Shown: positions 43,481-53,545 of the stretch, piece after piece
Layout: the number at the start of each line of letters is the position of its first letter
How positions within the stretch are numbered: position 1 is the first letter of the stretch
From: Mycolicibacterium phlei
GTDB taxonomy: Bacteria > Actinomycetota > Actinomycetes > Mycobacteriales > Mycobacteriaceae
Reading direction: 5' to 3'
Assembly (NCBI RefSeq): GCF_001583415.1
Contig: NZ_CP014475.1
Span: 1,116,001-1,180,000, forward strand
Length of the DNA: 64,000 nt
Program-made: the position numbers and the translations under genes
The notes under the pieces: generated by a model
The model's database searches: none
Told to the model about the DNA's origin: nothing
The model's input: the letters and a program-made list of their open reading frames with translations, nothing else

Positions 43481-45808
43481 CTACGCGCGGGCGCCCAGCC
43501 AGCCGAAGAACTCCTCGGCGGTGAACACCGGTTTGCCGTACTCCTGCGCCTTGCGCGCCTTGCCCGACTGTGTGCCCGCCTCCGCGACCACCAGCACCTC
43601 GCACCGCGTCTTGGTCACCGTCCGCACCGGCTGCAGTCCCGCGTCCTGCGCCATCCGCTCGATCTCGTCGCGGTCCACCACCCGGCCCGCGCCGTCGATC
43701 GCGGTGCCGGTGAAGCAGATTCGCGCGCCCGGCACCAGAACCTCGGCGATGTCGGGGCGGGCCGTCGTCCCGGTGTCGCCGACGACGTCCTCGCCGAGCA
43801 GCTCGGACGCCCGGTGCAGCCGCTCGACCACCTCGTCGGGCAGCGGCGTCCGTGCTGCCGCCGCGCGCAGCTGATCGGCCACCGCCGAGCGCGCCGCCGC
43901 ATCCCACGACGAGTCGACGTCACGATGCACCGTCCTGCCGAGCAGCACCGCGCCCACGTCGCGGCTGATCCGCAGCAGCGCCGACAGCCCGGGCAGATGA
44001 TCGGCCCGCGGTGTCGGGACATCCGGATCGCGGGTGACCAGCAGACCCGAAACCGACTCGGCGGCTTCGGGTTCCTCGAACGGGGTGGCGCCCTGCTCGA
44101 CATCGCTGTCGTCCAGTGCCTGCAGCGCCGACTGCGCCCGCTCCAGCGCGGTGCGCCCGGTTCGCGGCGCGTGCCTGAGTTCGACGCCCAGCGGCATCGG
44201 GACGACGTGGCCGAGGCGTTTGAGCTCGAAGTCGATCAGCCCGAGCGTTTCGTCGACGTCACGGCCGACGGGTGTGCAGCCGGCGAGCATCGGCGCGATC
44301 ACCGTCCACGCCTCGCGCAGCGTCGGCGCCAGCAGCACGTCGGAAACGGTGATGCCGTAGGCGTTTCGCGCGTCGGCCAGATCGCGCTGCGGGTTGATCA
44401 GCGTCGAGATCGCGGTGCCGTCGTCGAACGCGACGGCCAGCTCCACCGGCCGCGGCCGCGACATGCGGCCCTCCTCGCCGACGGTGAGGATGCCGAGCGC
44501 GCAGTACCGCCGCGTCGCCGTCCCACCCGCCGAGCTGCGCAGGAACCGGGCGATCCGCCGGTCGGTCTTCAGATCCTTCGGCAGCACAGGGCGTTTGAGC
44601 ACCAGACCGTTGAGCGAGGTGCAGCGGCTCAACGCCACGTACAGCTGGCCCGTCGAGAACATGCCACCCGTCAGGTCGACGACCACCCGGTCCAGCGTCT
44701 GCCCCTGGCTCTTGTGGATGGTGATCGCCCACGCCAGCTTGAACGGCAGCTGGGTGTACGTGCCGATCACCTCGCGGCGCAGCGTGCCGCCGTCGACGAC
44801 GGGGCGGGTGGCCTCCCACGTGAACGGGGACACCTCCCCGCATGTGCCGTCGGCGAACTCGATCTCGACGACGGCGCCGTACTTGTCGTAGCCCACGCCG
44901 ACGACCTTGCCGATCGAGCCGTTCACCCAGCGATCGCTCGGGTCGTTGTTGAGCATCATCACCTGGGCGCCGACCTTGAAGCGCAGCTCGTCCTCGATCG
45001 GCTTGTCGAACAGCGACAGGTCGCCTGATTCGCGGGCGCGGTGCACCATCTCGTCGCCGTCGAGGCGCTCGAGCAGTTGGCGGTTGCGGGCGGTCACCAG
45101 GCGGTTGGTGGGCGCCAGCGTGAGCCAGAACTCGTCGTCGGGTGGGACGAAGTCCTTGTCGGCGCGGGCGTTGAGCTGCTCCTGCGCGTGGCCGAGCAGC
45201 ACACCTTCGCGAATCTCGTTGAGAATGGCGGTCATCCGGTCGTCGCCGAGCTGGCGGAACACCGTCGTCAGCGAGACGGTGGGGAAGTCGTCGCGGTTGA
45301 ACTTGCGGGCGGAGAAGAAGTACGGCGTCTCGTAGACGGTGGAGAAGTAGTGCTCCTCGCCCTCACCGACGACGGGCGGCAGCTGATACAGGTCGCCGAC
45401 GAGCACGATCTGCACGCCGCCGAACGGGGCGCCCGGTTCGGGGCCGTAGCGCTCCAGAGCCGTGGCGACCATGTCGAAGACGTCGGCGCGGACCATCGAG
45501 GCCTCGTCGATGATCAGCGTCTGCAGCGATTTCAGCGTCTTGGTGAAGCGCCCGGGCCGGTAGTCACCGGTGGTGACGTCGGCGAGCGTGGTCGTGGTGC
45601 GGAAGCCGAACAGCCGGTGGATGGTGTAGCCGTCGACGTTGAGCGCCGCGATCCCCGTCGGCGCCACGACCACCACATTGCGGTCGGTCCCGGCCATGAA
45701 ATGCCGGATCAGCGTCGACTTGCCGGTGCCGGCCTTACCGGTGAGGAACAGGTGGCGCCCGCCGGCGAGCAGTGCCAGCGCCTCCCGGAACTCGTCGGTG
45801 AGGATCAC
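43481..45808 (-). CDS. PIF1/RecD-like AAA helicase with C-terminal BRCT domain
   Basis: 775 residues from the GTG at 45808. The helicase domain shows Walker A FLTGKAGTGKSTLIRHF, Walker B LIIDEASMVRADVFD, QIVLVGDLYQLPPV (PIF1 motif III) and the final YVALSRCTSLNGLVL motif. The C-terminal ~85 residues are a BRCT domain (GARICFTGTAIDG, VTKTRCEVLVVAE, TAEEFFGWLG). PIF1-type enzymes unwind DNA forks, G-quadruplexes or DNA-RNA hybrids, and a BRCT module would tether it to a DNA repair partner. Only 22 bases separate it from the end of the jetC gene on the same strand. Confidence 0.88.
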   Translation of the reverse strand: MILTDEFREALALLAGGRHLFLTGKAGTGKSTLIRHFMAGTDRNVVVVAPTGIAALNVDGYTIHRLFGFRTTTTLADVTTGDYRPGRFTKTLKSLQTLIIDEASMVRADVFDMVATALERYGPEPGAPFGGVQIVLVGDLYQLPPVVGEGEEHYFSTVYETPYFFSARKFNRDDFPTVSLTTVFRQLGDDRMTAILNEIREGVLLGHAQEQLNARADKDFVPPDDEFWLTLAPTNRLVTARNRQLLERLDGDEMVHRARESGDLSLFDKPIEDELRFKVGAQVMMLNNDPSDRWVNGSIGKVVGVGYDKYGAVVEIEFADGTCGEVSPFTWEATRPVVDGGTLRREVIGTYTQLPFKLAWAITIHKSQGQTLDRVVVDLTGGMFSTGQLYVALSRCTSLNGLVLKRPVLPKDLKTDRRIARFLRSSAGGTATRRYCALGILTVGEEGRMSRPRPVELAVAFDDGTAISTLINPQRDLADARNAYGITVSDVLLAPTLREAWTVIAPMLAGCTPVGRDVDETLGLIDFELKRLGHVVPMPLGVELRHAPRTGRTALERAQSALQALDDSDVEQGATPFEEPEAAESVSGLLVTRDPDVPTPRADHLPGLSALLRISRDVGAVLLGRTVHRDVDSSWDAAARSAVADQLRAAAARTPLPDEVVERLHRASELLGEDVVGDTGTTARPDIAEVLVPGARICFTGTAIDGAGRVVDRDEIERMAQDAGLQPVRTVTKTRCEVLVVAEAGTQSGKARKAQEYGKPVFTAEEFFGWLGARA

Positions 45809-45830
45809 GGTGGCAGGTTACCCGCGGGCA

Positions 45831-48800
45831 TCACACGCCCGCCGGAACCTTCTCCCGCATCTCCTTACGCAGCGCGGTGAACTCCGAGATCGTCCGGGTG
45901 GCCACCGACGCGACGGGGCGGGCGTTGCGGCCCGTCGCCTCCGTCTTGCTCACCATCACCACGCTGTCGATGTAGGGCTGGATCGTCGTCGCGTTCTGCA
46001 CCGTCGCCACGATGATCAGCTGGAACCCGAACTTGCGGAACGCCTGCAGCGCCTGCTGCGCGAACTGCGGGTCCGACTTGGAGAACGCCTCGTCGAGCAT
46101 CAGCTGCGCGAAAACCGGTTTGTTGTCGTCGCTGTTGGGCGCCGCCAGGTTGAAGCTCAGCGCGCCGGCGAGGCAGAACGCCATCAGCTTCTCCTGCTCA
46201 CCACCGGAGTTGTCGCCGGCGTTGGAGTGCGTGCGGATCAGGTCGCCGGTCTCGATATCCCACTCCGCGCAGTCGAACGTGAACCGGTTGCGCACGTCCA
46301 GCGCGTCGCGGGTCCACGCCTTGTCCTCCGGGTTGGTCGAGGCCAACCGGTTGCGCAGCCGCAGGATATCGGCGTACTGGTCCAGGATCGCCTGCTTGTC
46401 GCCCAGGCCAACCTCGGCGATGCGCCGCGAGATCGACCGCACGATCTCGGTCAGCTCCGCCACCGCCGTCAGCGACCGCGGCGTCGCGCGCAGCGTCAAC
46501 CGGGTGCCGCGGTTGAACTCCACCGCGCCCAGCCCGGTGTTGACCCGCTCGATCTGCTCGGCGATGCGCCGCGCCTCCTGCTCGGCCACCCGGTGCAGCG
46601 TCAGGATCGCGTCCGGCGCCTGCTCGGTCACCAGCCGCATCATCCGCTCGTAGGCCTCGGGCAGCTCGCGCTCGTCGATGTGGCGGCACAGCGCGACGTA
46701 GTCGTGCACCCGCTCGTCGAAGTTGTCGCTGTCGTTGGGGATCGCGTCCGGGAACGCGGTGTCGAACGTGTTGAGGATGCGCGCCAGCTCGTCGTAGGAG
46801 CGACGACGGCTCTCGCGCAGCTGCTCGCGTTCCTTCTTGATCGTGTTGAACAGCGCGTCGCGGAACGGCTCGGGATCCAGCAGCTCCAGCGTCACCGGCA
46901 GCGTCGCCGAATACCGGTTCAGCAGCTCCGTCAACGGTTCCGAGACGAACGCCGGCGACAGCCGCTCCGAGAGCTCCAGGATCGCGGTGCGCCGGGCGTC
47001 GAGGTCGTCGCGGCGGGTCTGGATCGCACCGCGGCGCGTCATCAAAGCCTGGATCTGTGACCAGCATTCGTCGGCGCGGGCGTTGAGCGCCTCCAGGTCG
47101 GGGTGCTCGGCCATCAGCAGCTCGTACTGCTCGCGCAGCCGGTCGGCGTGCCGGTCGGCGGTCTCGGTGTCGATCTGGCTCCACTGCGGGAACTGCTCGC
47201 AGATCGCCTTGCACGCCGCGGCCCGGTCCCGCCAGCGCTGCCGCTCGGCGGCGATGTCGTCGGCCACCCGCCGCGCCTTCTGGTAGGCCTCCTCGGCGGC
47301 GGCCAGATCCATGGTCAGCGCGTTGATCTTCGCCGTCACGTCGCCCTGGTACAGGTAGTCGGACTGGCGCAGCGGACGACGGTCGTCCTTGATCGCCAAC
47401 CGGTCGCTGTCCTTGTACAGGCCGGTGTCGGTGACCGCGCGGCGGTAACGCGCGAACACATCGGGGGTGTCGACGCAGACGTGGTCGCCCGCGGCGGCGA
47501 CGACGTCGACGGCCTCGGCCGCGCACGGATGCTTCGGGTCGACGGGGAACAGCTTGCCCGCCAACGTGTTCGGATCAGGTTCTTCGGGCTCGGCGCCCAG
47601 CATCCGGGTCCGCACGTGGTGCAGCTGCAACCGGCCGCGCATATCGGTCTCGTTGACGAAACGCAGCACCTTCTCCCAGTGCTGGTCGGGCACCAGCAGC
47701 CGCAGACCCGCCCCGCGCAGCACCTTCTCCACCGCGACCCGCCAGCGCGTCTGATCCGGTTTGAGGTCCAGCAGCTCGGCGATGTAGGGCAGCTCGTTGA
47801 CGTCGAGATCCAGTGCGGTGCAGATCTGTTCGCGCATCGCCAGCGCGAACTCCGGCAGCGCGGAGCCGACGTGCTCGACGCGCTTGAGTTCGCGGGCGGC
47901 GTCGTCGCGGGCGATACGCGCTGCCTTCTGCGCGTACTCCGCGTCGGTGGACGCCTCCCGGTTGCGCTCCACCCGGGCCAGCAGCTCGGTGGCCTCGGCG
48001 AGCAGCTCCTCGCGCAGGTTCCAGAACTCCTCGGCGGTCTCCGGGACCCGGATGTCGTGGGCGATCAGCAGGTCCTCGTAGGCGCTGCGCCGACGGGTCA
48101 CCTGCTCGGCCTCGGCCTCGGCGGCGGTCACCTGCGACTGCAGCGGCGCCAGGCTGGCGTTCTGCCCGCTGATCTGGGCGTTGAGCGAATCCGCCTCGGC
48201 CTTGGCCAGATTCAGCGACCGCGTGACGTCCTCGTACTCGTTGTCGAGCTGCTCGATCGTGGTGTCGAGCACCTCGATCTGCGCCGGGCACTGCGCCAGC
48301 CGCACATGGTCGGTGTAGGCGCGCACCATCGGCATGTCGGCCAGGTCGATGATGCCCAGGTCGGTGGACTCCGAGGCGTAGCGCTGCTGGATCTTCTCGA
48401 TGTCGCCGAGGATCTTGCGTTTCTTCTGCGCGACCGCCAACAGTTCGCGCGCCTCCACCAGCGGGTCGATCTGCTTGAGCGCCTCGGGCAGCCGGGCCAG
48501 GCTCTCCGGCTCGTCGAGCATGAACTCCCGGACGAACTGCTCCAGGCCGCCAACGCTTTTCAGCGACTTGGCCTTGCCGAGCAGCTGCTGGGCGGCATCG
48601 GAGGCGCGGATGCCGATCGTGGCGTACAGCTGCGCCAGGTACTGCGACTCGACCTTCGTGGTGAACCGCCAGCCGCCGTCCTTGAACACACCTGTGTCGA
48701 AACGGCCCGCCGCCCAGCGGTTGCAGACGTCCTCGATGTCCAGGTCGCCGTCGCCGATGACGAACCGGCTCGACGAGTCGTTGCGCGACTCGCCGGTCAG

Positions 48801-49187
48801 CCACTTGAGCACCAGACCCGTCACGGTGCGGCCCGAGTCGCTGGAGTAGGTCACCGCCACCGCCGACCAGGTGGTGCCCTCACCGCGCAGGTACATCACC
48901 TTGCTGGTGTTGCCGTCGCTGCGCTGACCCCACGCGCCGCGCACGTACTTGTCCACGGTGCGGCGGCCCGCGCTGGACCCGGCGGCGGTGTTGTCGCCGG
49001 AGGCGTTGAAGTTGCGGCGGTTGAACGGCAGGAAGCCCAGCGAGATCGCGTCCAGCAGAGACGATTTGCCGCTACCGGAGGCGCCGGCGATCAGCGCGCC
49101 GCCGGGGCTGAACGGGATCGAGTGGTAGCCGTCGAACACGCCCCAGTTGATGACCTGAAGCCGCGACAGGTGGAACTGTTCAGTCAT
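45831..49187 (-). CDS. jetC: Wadjet-like SMC subunit JetC (MksB/MukB-like)
   Basis: 1118 residues. Walker [14 protein letters not shown] (residues ~35-47), a long coiled-coil middle broken by a hinge-like region, signature [21 protein letters not shown] and Walker [12 protein letters not shown] at the C-terminus. The architecture is that of MukB/MksB-type condensin ATPases in Wadjet/Mks systems, which extrude DNA and help cleave small circular plasmids. Start overlaps the end of jetB by eight bases. In the downstream direction I find PIF1-BRCT and SEC-C genes, not the JetD nuclease usually present. Confidence 0.9.
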   Translation of the reverse strand: MTEQFHLSRLQVINWGVFDGYHSIPFSPGGALIAGASGSGKSSLLDAISLGFLPFNRRNFNASGDNTAAGSSAGRRTVDKYVRGAWGQRSDGNTSKVMYLRGEGTTWSAVAVTYSSDSGRTVTGLVLKWLTGESRNDSSSRFVIGDGDLDIEDVCNRWAAGRFDTGVFKDGGWRFTTKVESQYLAQLYATIGIRASDAAQQLLGKAKSLKSVGGLEQFVREFMLDEPESLARLPEALKQIDPLVEARELLAVAQKKRKILGDIEKIQQRYASESTDLGIIDLADMPMVRAYTDHVRLAQCPAQIEVLDTTIEQLDNEYEDVTRSLNLAKAEADSLNAQISGQNASLAPLQSQVTAAEAEAEQVTRRRSAYEDLLIAHDIRVPETAEEFWNLREELLAEATELLARVERNREASTDAEYAQKAARIARDDAARELKRVEHVGSALPEFALAMREQICTALDLDVNELPYIAELLDLKPDQTRWRVAVEKVLRGAGLRLLVPDQHWEKVLRFVNETDMRGRLQLHHVRTRMLGAEPEEPDPNTLAGKLFPVDPKHPCAAEAVDVVAAAGDHVCVDTPDVFARYRRAVTDTGLYKDSDRLAIKDDRRPLRQSDYLYQGDVTAKINALTMDLAAAEEAYQKARRVADDIAAERQRWRDRAAACKAICEQFPQWSQIDTETADRHADRLREQYELLMAEHPDLEALNARADECWSQIQALMTRRGAIQTRRDDLDARRTAILELSERLSPAFVSEPLTELLNRYSATLPVTLELLDPEPFRDALFNTIKKEREQLRESRRRSYDELARILNTFDTAFPDAIPNDSDNFDERVHDYVALCRHIDERELPEAYERMMRLVTEQAPDAILTLHRVAEQEARRIAEQIERVNTGLGAVEFNRGTRLTLRATPRSLTAVAELTEIVRSISRRIAEVGLGDKQAILDQYADILRLRNRLASTNPEDKAWTRDALDVRNRFTFDCAEWDIETGDLIRTHSNAGDNSGGEQEKLMAFCLAGALSFNLAAPNSDDNKPVFAQLMLDEAFSKSDPQFAQQALQAFRKFGFQLIIVATVQNATTIQPYIDSVVMVSKTEATGRNARPVASVATRTISEFTALRKEMREKVPAGV

Positions 49188-49866
49188 CGGGGGTGTCCTC
49201 CTCGTCGGCCGCGGCGCCGCCGTTGAGCAGCTGTTCGAACTGCTGCTGCAGTTCCTCGATCACCGAGGCCGTCATGATCGCGGTGATCACCGGGCTGATC
49301 GTGTAGCTGTCCTCGTCGTCGCGGGTGCGGCGCAGGATCTCCAGGCCGGCCAGCCGGGCGATCGCGCCGTCGATGCGGGCGGCGAACGTCACCGCGTCGC
49401 GGTCGGTCTCGTTGAGCACCCCGGCGAACAGGCCGTGGATCTCCTCGCGGCTGATCAGCACCGACTGCCCGCCCGCGGCGCGCATCATCTGCGCCAGGTG
49501 CAGCGCCAGGATCGAGTCGTAGGTGCCCAGCGGTTCGCGGCGCAGAAGCTTGATGCCCCTTGCCGATTCGTAGCGGGCCTGCTCGACGAACGCCACCTCG
49601 ATGCCGTCGACCACCCGCAGGATCAGGTCCAGCTCGGACAGCCGCACGGCCAGCTGGTCGCGGTACTCCAGCACCCACGAGTAGATGTCGGCGTCGGAGT
49701 CGGCGCTGATGTAGCGGCGGGTCAGCAGGTGCTGCAGCGCCCAGCAGGCGCGGTCGGGCAGCTCGGAGACGTCGCCGTCGAACCGCGGGCGACGCTGGTG
49801 CGGGGTACGGGCGTTCTGGTCGACTTCGGGCAGCGAGCTGAAGTCGACCTCGGGCTCGGTGGTCAC
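49180..49866 (-). CDS. jetB: Wadjet-like kleisin-partner subunit JetB (MksE-like, DUF4194)
   Basis: 228 residues. The central part ([32 protein letters not shown] and later [27 protein letters not shown]) is the DUF4194/MksE winged-helix pair, with an acidic C-terminal tail. JetB/MksE proteins bind the kleisin JetA and join it to the SMC JetC. The ATG overlaps the jetA stop in ATGA form and its own stop overlaps jetC, so the three are translated together. Confidence 0.88.
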   Translation of the reverse strand: MTTEPEVDFSSLPEVDQNARTPHQRRPRFDGDVSELPDRACWALQHLLTRRYISADSDADIYSWVLEYRDQLAVRLSELDLILRVVDGIEVAFVEQARYESARGIKLLRREPLGTYDSILALHLAQMMRAAGGQSVLISREEIHGLFAGVLNETDRDAVTFAARIDGAIARLAGLEILRRTRDDEDSYTISPVITAIMTASVIEELQQQFEQLLNGGAAADEEDTPDD

Positions 49867-51326
49867 TGCGCGACTCCTGCGGTGCTCGTGATCGGTTCGG
49901 TGAACAACAGCTCGGGCACCTCGATCGCCCGGTCCGGACCGTCCAGGGAACGGAACCGAACCGGGATCGACTTCTTATGCGCCGCAGCATCATTCGGTTG
50001 TTTGAGGGCCCAGGACCACAGCACGATGACGTGGCCCAGGTAGGCGTTGTCGACCATCGCGACGGCCTCCGGCAGCGAGACGGGTCCGCTGCTGACCGCG
50101 CGGTTGAGCATCTCCGACATCGCCGGCGCGTCGACCTGGGTGGTCAGCGCCGCGAAGCTGGACAGGTCGACCTCGCCCTCGGCGTGGACGGCCGGCTTCG
50201 GGGTGGACAGGTCGCCGATCTTGAAGCTCAGCGCGCCGATCGAGGTGATCGCGTGCTTGGCCAGCGGTACCTCGATGTCCAGGCGCGAGTCGATCAGCGA
50301 GGTCTTCAGCAGCGCGCGGGCGGCTCCGATGGCGTCGTTGAGCTGGCGGGCGATGCCGCGGCTCTGCTCCAGGGTGCCGAACGCGGTGAACCGCTTGACC
50401 CGCTGCGCGCAGCGCTGCTGGATGCGCTCGACCTCGTCGATCTGCTGGCCGACCAGCTCGAAGAAGCCCGACATGACCTTGCGCAGTGCCGGGTCCAGCA
50501 TGGGCAGCGCCTCGGCGACCGCGGCGACGTCGGCCTCGAACTCGGCGCGCTGGTCGGGGTCGTTGACCATGCGCAGGAACGCGCGGTGGCTCTCGCGGCC
50601 CTTGGAGTCCCACGCGGCCTGGTAGTCCTCGTACATCTGGCGCTGCCGGTCGCGGTAGGCCTCGTTGCTGTCGATCGGCTCGTCGAGGGCGGCGGTGGCC
50701 TGCTCGATCATCGTCCCGTACTGGCCGATGTCGGTGATCAGCCGTTCCATCTGCAGGGCGATCGCGCGGGCCTCGTCGTAGGCGTCGGTGACGTCAGGTT
50801 CGGGGCGCTGGCCGGCCTCGAGCTCGTCGAGCTCGGCCTGCAGTGCCGCGATCTCGGCCTCGATGTGCTTGCGGATCCGGACCGGGTCGCGGTCCACCCG
50901 GACGGCGACCTGCTTTAGCCGCGCGGCGATGCCCTGCATCGAGCCGCCGGTGGCGATGGTGTCCTGGCGGCGCATCCCGCGCAGGAAGTCCAGCGCGCGG
51001 CGGGCCTCCTGGGTCAGATAGCAGACGTTCTGGTCGGTGCGCGGGTCGACGATGCGGTGCAGCCAGCCCTGGCTGGCCCACGACTTGATCAGCGACAACC
51101 CCGACTGGCCCTCGAGCGAGCCGAGGTCGTCGAGGTCGCGCTCCAGGCGCACGACCAGCTCGGTCTCCGGTGTCACCCCGTCGAGCAGGTGGCGCTCCAT
51201 CAGCGTGGCGTACAGGCCGAGGTTGGTGGCAGCCAGCAGCCGGGTGGTCGGGCTGCCCTGCAGCTCGCGGTTGAGTTCGAGCAGGTCGGCGGCCGAGAGC
51301 TCCGTGTTGTCGGCGGTACCGTCCAC
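49863..51326 (-). CDS. jetA: Wadjet-like kleisin subunit JetA (MksF-like, DUF3375)
   Basis: 487 residues. The N-terminal winged helix ([48 protein letters not shown]) and a long helical middle ([21 protein letters not shown]) match DUF3375/MksF. This is the kleisin that bridges the SMC heads and contacts JetB. It is the first gene of the jetABC unit. Upstream (51327-51557) is a ~230-base promoter region with one perfect DnaA-box sequence (TTATCCACA, 51487-51495), which by itself I do not take as an origin. Confidence 0.88.
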   Translation of the reverse strand: MDGTADNTELSAADLLELNRELQGSPTTRLLAATNLGLYATLMERHLLDGVTPETELVVRLERDLDDLGSLEGQSGLSLIKSWASQGWLHRIVDPRTDQNVCYLTQEARRALDFLRGMRRQDTIATGGSMQGIAARLKQVAVRVDRDPVRIRKHIEAEIAALQAELDELEAGQRPEPDVTDAYDEARAIALQMERLITDIGQYGTMIEQATAALDEPIDSNEAYRDRQRQMYEDYQAAWDSKGRESHRAFLRMVNDPDQRAEFEADVAAVAEALPMLDPALRKVMSGFFELVGQQIDEVERIQQRCAQRVKRFTAFGTLEQSRGIARQLNDAIGAARALLKTSLIDSRLDIEVPLAKHAITSIGALSFKIGDLSTPKPAVHAEGEVDLSSFAALTTQVDAPAMSEMLNRAVSSGPVSLPEAVAMVDNAYLGHVIVLWSWALKQPNDAAAHKKSIPVRFRSLDGPDRAIEVPELLFTEPITSTAGVAQ

Positions 51327-51557
51327 CTAGCTGTCCTCGATGTCCCTCAGTTGTGGATTCGCGATGGTCCAACATAAGCCACCGCGGGGACACCCCCGGG
51401 GCGGGGGCGACGGCGAGTCGCGGGTGTTGTGACCACCACATTCACAGCCGTCACAGCTGGTATCAGGCGTCCCAACCGGGGCTGGGTTATCCACAGCCCC
51501 GGGTGCCGGGGAGGGGGCGAGGGGCCGGCGAGGTCGGCCGTGCTGCTGCCGACGTGA

Positions 51558-52508
51558 TCAGGCCGACCGGCGGTTGAACTCCGCGGCGAACGCGGCCGCC
51601 AGATCGGCTGCGCGGCGATGGTATTCGGCGTCGTCGAGACCGCTGTTGCCGCGCACGTACCGCGACGCCAGCCTGGCCAGCGCGTCGGCGCCCTCGTTGA
51701 GCGGCTGGCCGGAGTGCGCCTTCACCCAGGTCGGGTGGAGACGCTCGCGCTCGGCGTGGATCATCTGCTGCGCGGTGACCAGTCCGGGCGTCCGGCCGTT
51801 GGCGCGCTCGAGGGAGTAGCCCTCGGGCAGCACGAAGTCGCCGGCCATCCAGCGCTGCACCATCTGGACCGCCTGCCTGCTGTCGCTGAGGATCGTGATG
51901 TCGCGGCCGCGCAGCGCCTGCACCGCCTTGGCGATCGCGCGCAGTTCGGCGACCAGCACCACCTTGGGACCCGTCTGCGTCTTGAGGTGACGGAACGCCA
52001 TCAGGCCGTACTCGCCCGTCGACGCCAACCAGCCGTAGCCGGTGACCTTGCCGCGCACCGAGCCGTCCGTCGCCACCGTCACCGGGGCGAGCCGCCGCCG
52101 CGGCGGGACGATTCCCTCGCGGGCCGCGGTCATCAGCGGTTCGTCGGCCAGCGTGGGCCGCTCCAGGAACACGCCGGGCATCAGGATCGGGATCTCGTCG
52201 CGCAGCGCCCACAGCGTGCTGCGCGGCGGCAGCTGCACGACGATGCGCAACCGCTCGGCGTCGGCCTGGGCGCGGACGCGCTTGATGGCGTCGAGCAGCG
52301 CGGTCTCGGAGCTGTCCGCCTTGACCGTGCCGGTCCAGCTCTGCGTCGCCGAGCAGGCCGAGTAGCGGAACGTCGGGCCGATCCCACCGGCGACGACCAC
52401 CGCCACCGACGTCACCGGACGCGGCCGCGGTTTGACCAGGTCGGCAGGCAGGGGCCGGGCCGTCGGCTTCGGGGCGGGCTTGTGAGTCGTCGCGGTGTCG
52501 GTGCTCAT
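51558..52508 (-). CDS. RNase HI-like protein with a degenerate N-terminal repeat
   Basis: 316 residues from the ATG at 52508. The C-terminal half is a complete RNase HI fold: Asp in TVATDGSVRGKVTGYGWL, Glu in VLVAELRAIAKAV, Asp in ITILSDSRQAVQMV and the final Asp in AHSGQPLNEGADALARLA. The N-terminal half (SVAVVVAGGIGP to IVVQLPPRSTLWA) follows the same order of strands and has the helix SSETALLDAIKRV in place of the Glu helix but lacks the first Asp. It looks like a decayed duplicate. The protein should cleave RNA in RNA-DNA hybrids. The gene lies just upstream of jetABC on the same strand; co-transcription is doubtful because ~230 bases separate them. Confidence 0.82.
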   Translation of the reverse strand: MSTDTATTHKPAPKPTARPLPADLVKPRPRPVTSVAVVVAGGIGPTFRYSACSATQSWTGTVKADSSETALLDAIKRVRAQADAERLRIVVQLPPRSTLWALRDEIPILMPGVFLERPTLADEPLMTAAREGIVPPRRRLAPVTVATDGSVRGKVTGYGWLASTGEYGLMAFRHLKTQTGPKVVLVAELRAIAKAVQALRGRDITILSDSRQAVQMVQRWMAGDFVLPEGYSLERANGRTPGLVTAQQMIHAERERLHPTWVKAHSGQPLNEGADALARLASRYVRGNSGLDDAEYHRRAADLAAAFAAEFNRRSA

Positions 52509-52588
52509 AGCGGCGACTGTAGGGATGGGGTCTGACATTGCGGCGGCGCCGACGGAGGAGGTGGTCGTACCGCGCGGGTGTGGGGTGT

Positions 52589-52678
52589 CTCTTTGCCAAG
52601 CTCGGAGCGACAGTGTCGCTGAAGTCGGGACACGTCGTCGTAGGTGAGCGACTTTGTCGCTCCAAGCTTGGCAAAGAG
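52589..52678. repeat. Large palindrome with hairpins inside each arm
   Basis: A left arm at 52589-52620 (CTCTTTGCCAAGCTCGGAGC and on) pairs with a right arm at 52647-52678, with 3 mismatches in 32 bases and a 26-base spacer. Each arm contains its own smaller palindrome: AGCGACA-G-TGTCGCT on the left and AGCGAC-TTT-GTCGCT on the right. The element lies in the ~300-base region upstream of the RNase HI gene, beside the 55-base repeat at 52751-52805. Confidence 0.75.
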
Positions 52679-52750
52679 GCAGTTGGTGGGCTGCGGGCGG
52701 CGGGGGCGGGCCGCGGGGGGACGGTCGGGCCGCGGGGGCTTAACCTCCGC

Positions 52751-52805
52751 GAGTTCTACGCCAGGGTCGCGATTGTCGACGGATCACGACCCTGGCGTAG
52801 AACTC
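52751..52805. repeat. 55-base inverted-repeat element, copy B
   Basis: Arms GAGTTCTACGCCAGGGTCG (52751-52769) and CGACCCTGGCGTAGAACTC (52787-52805) are perfect 19-base reverse complements around a 17-base loop. It has the same length as the copy at 28741-28795 and the same arm sequence but for a few bases. It lies just downstream of metI, where it could end that transcript. Confidence 0.8.
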
Positions 52806-52837
52806 GGCGGGCACAGCGGGCGCCCAAGCCCCGAGAA

Positions 52838-53545
52838 CTAGGCCGACGCGCGGGCTCGTGCGTGCGGCGTCGTGAACCGGACCAGCGCATCGCCCGTCAG
52901 CTGCACCAGCGCGACGGTCACGACCAGGATCACGATCGTCGCCAGCATGACGCCCTGGTCGAACCGCTGATACCCGTACGTCACTGCGACATAACCGATT
53001 CCACCCGCACCGATGGTGCCCGCGATCGCCGAGTACTCGATCATCGCGATCACGTTGATCGTCAGGCCGCCGAGAATCGACGGCACCGCCTCGTTGATCT
53101 GCGCTGTGCGGATGATCTGCAGCGGCGACCCGCCCGACGCCCGCGCCACCTGCACCACCGACGGCGGCACCGACCGCAGCGAGTTCTCCACGATCCGGGT
53201 GAAGAACGCGATGCCCGCCAACGACATCGGCACCACCGCCGCCGCGATCCCGATGTTCGTCCCGGTGATGAACCGGGTGAACGGCATGATCGACGCCATC
53301 AGGATCAGGAACGGCAGCGACCGCCCGATGTTGATGATCCAGCTCAGAATCGTGTGCAGCTTCGGGTTCTCGAACAGCCCGCCCGGCGCCAGATTGTGGA
53401 TCAGCGCGCCCAGCGGTACCCCGACCAGCACCACGATCGTCATCACGATCCCGACCATGATCAACGTGTCGAGCAGCGCCGGGAACAACAGCCCGGGCAG
53501 CTCGTTCACCGGTACCTTCGCCGTCGCGAGAATCGTCTCGGTCAC
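52838..53545 (-). CDS. metI: MetI-type ABC transporter permease
   Basis: 235 residues from the GTG at 53545, which overlaps the metN stop (GTGA). About five or six transmembrane segments with the permease EAA-like loop ARASGGSPLQIIRTAQINEAVP and the MetI features PALLDTLIMVGIVM and GGLTINVIAMIEYSAIAGTIGAGG. With MetN and a NlpA-like binding protein it would form a MetNIQ importer for methionine or another organosulphur compound. The monooxygenases next door suggest that the substrate may be a sulphur source other than methionine. Confidence 0.9.
   Translation of the reverse strand: MTETILATAKVPVNELPGLLFPALLDTLIMVGIVMTIVVLVGVPLGALIHNLAPGGLFENPKLHTILSWIINIGRSLPFLILMASIMPFTRFITGTNIGIAAAVVPMSLAGIAFFTRIVENSLRSVPPSVVQVARASGGSPLQIIRTAQINEAVPSILGGLTINVIAMIEYSAIAGTIGAGGIGYVAVTYGYQRFDQGVMLATIVILVVTVALVQLTGDALVRFTTPHARARASA

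Noticed and set aside
47103..49226. A 707-codon open frame antisense to jetC
   Set aside because: It is the mirror of a very GC-rich gene with certain SMC motifs; its translation is Leu/Val/Gln/Arg-rich without domains.
51487..51495. Perfect DnaA box TTATCCACA
   Set aside because: A single copy with no neighbouring dnaA/dnaN or cluster of boxes does not support an origin.
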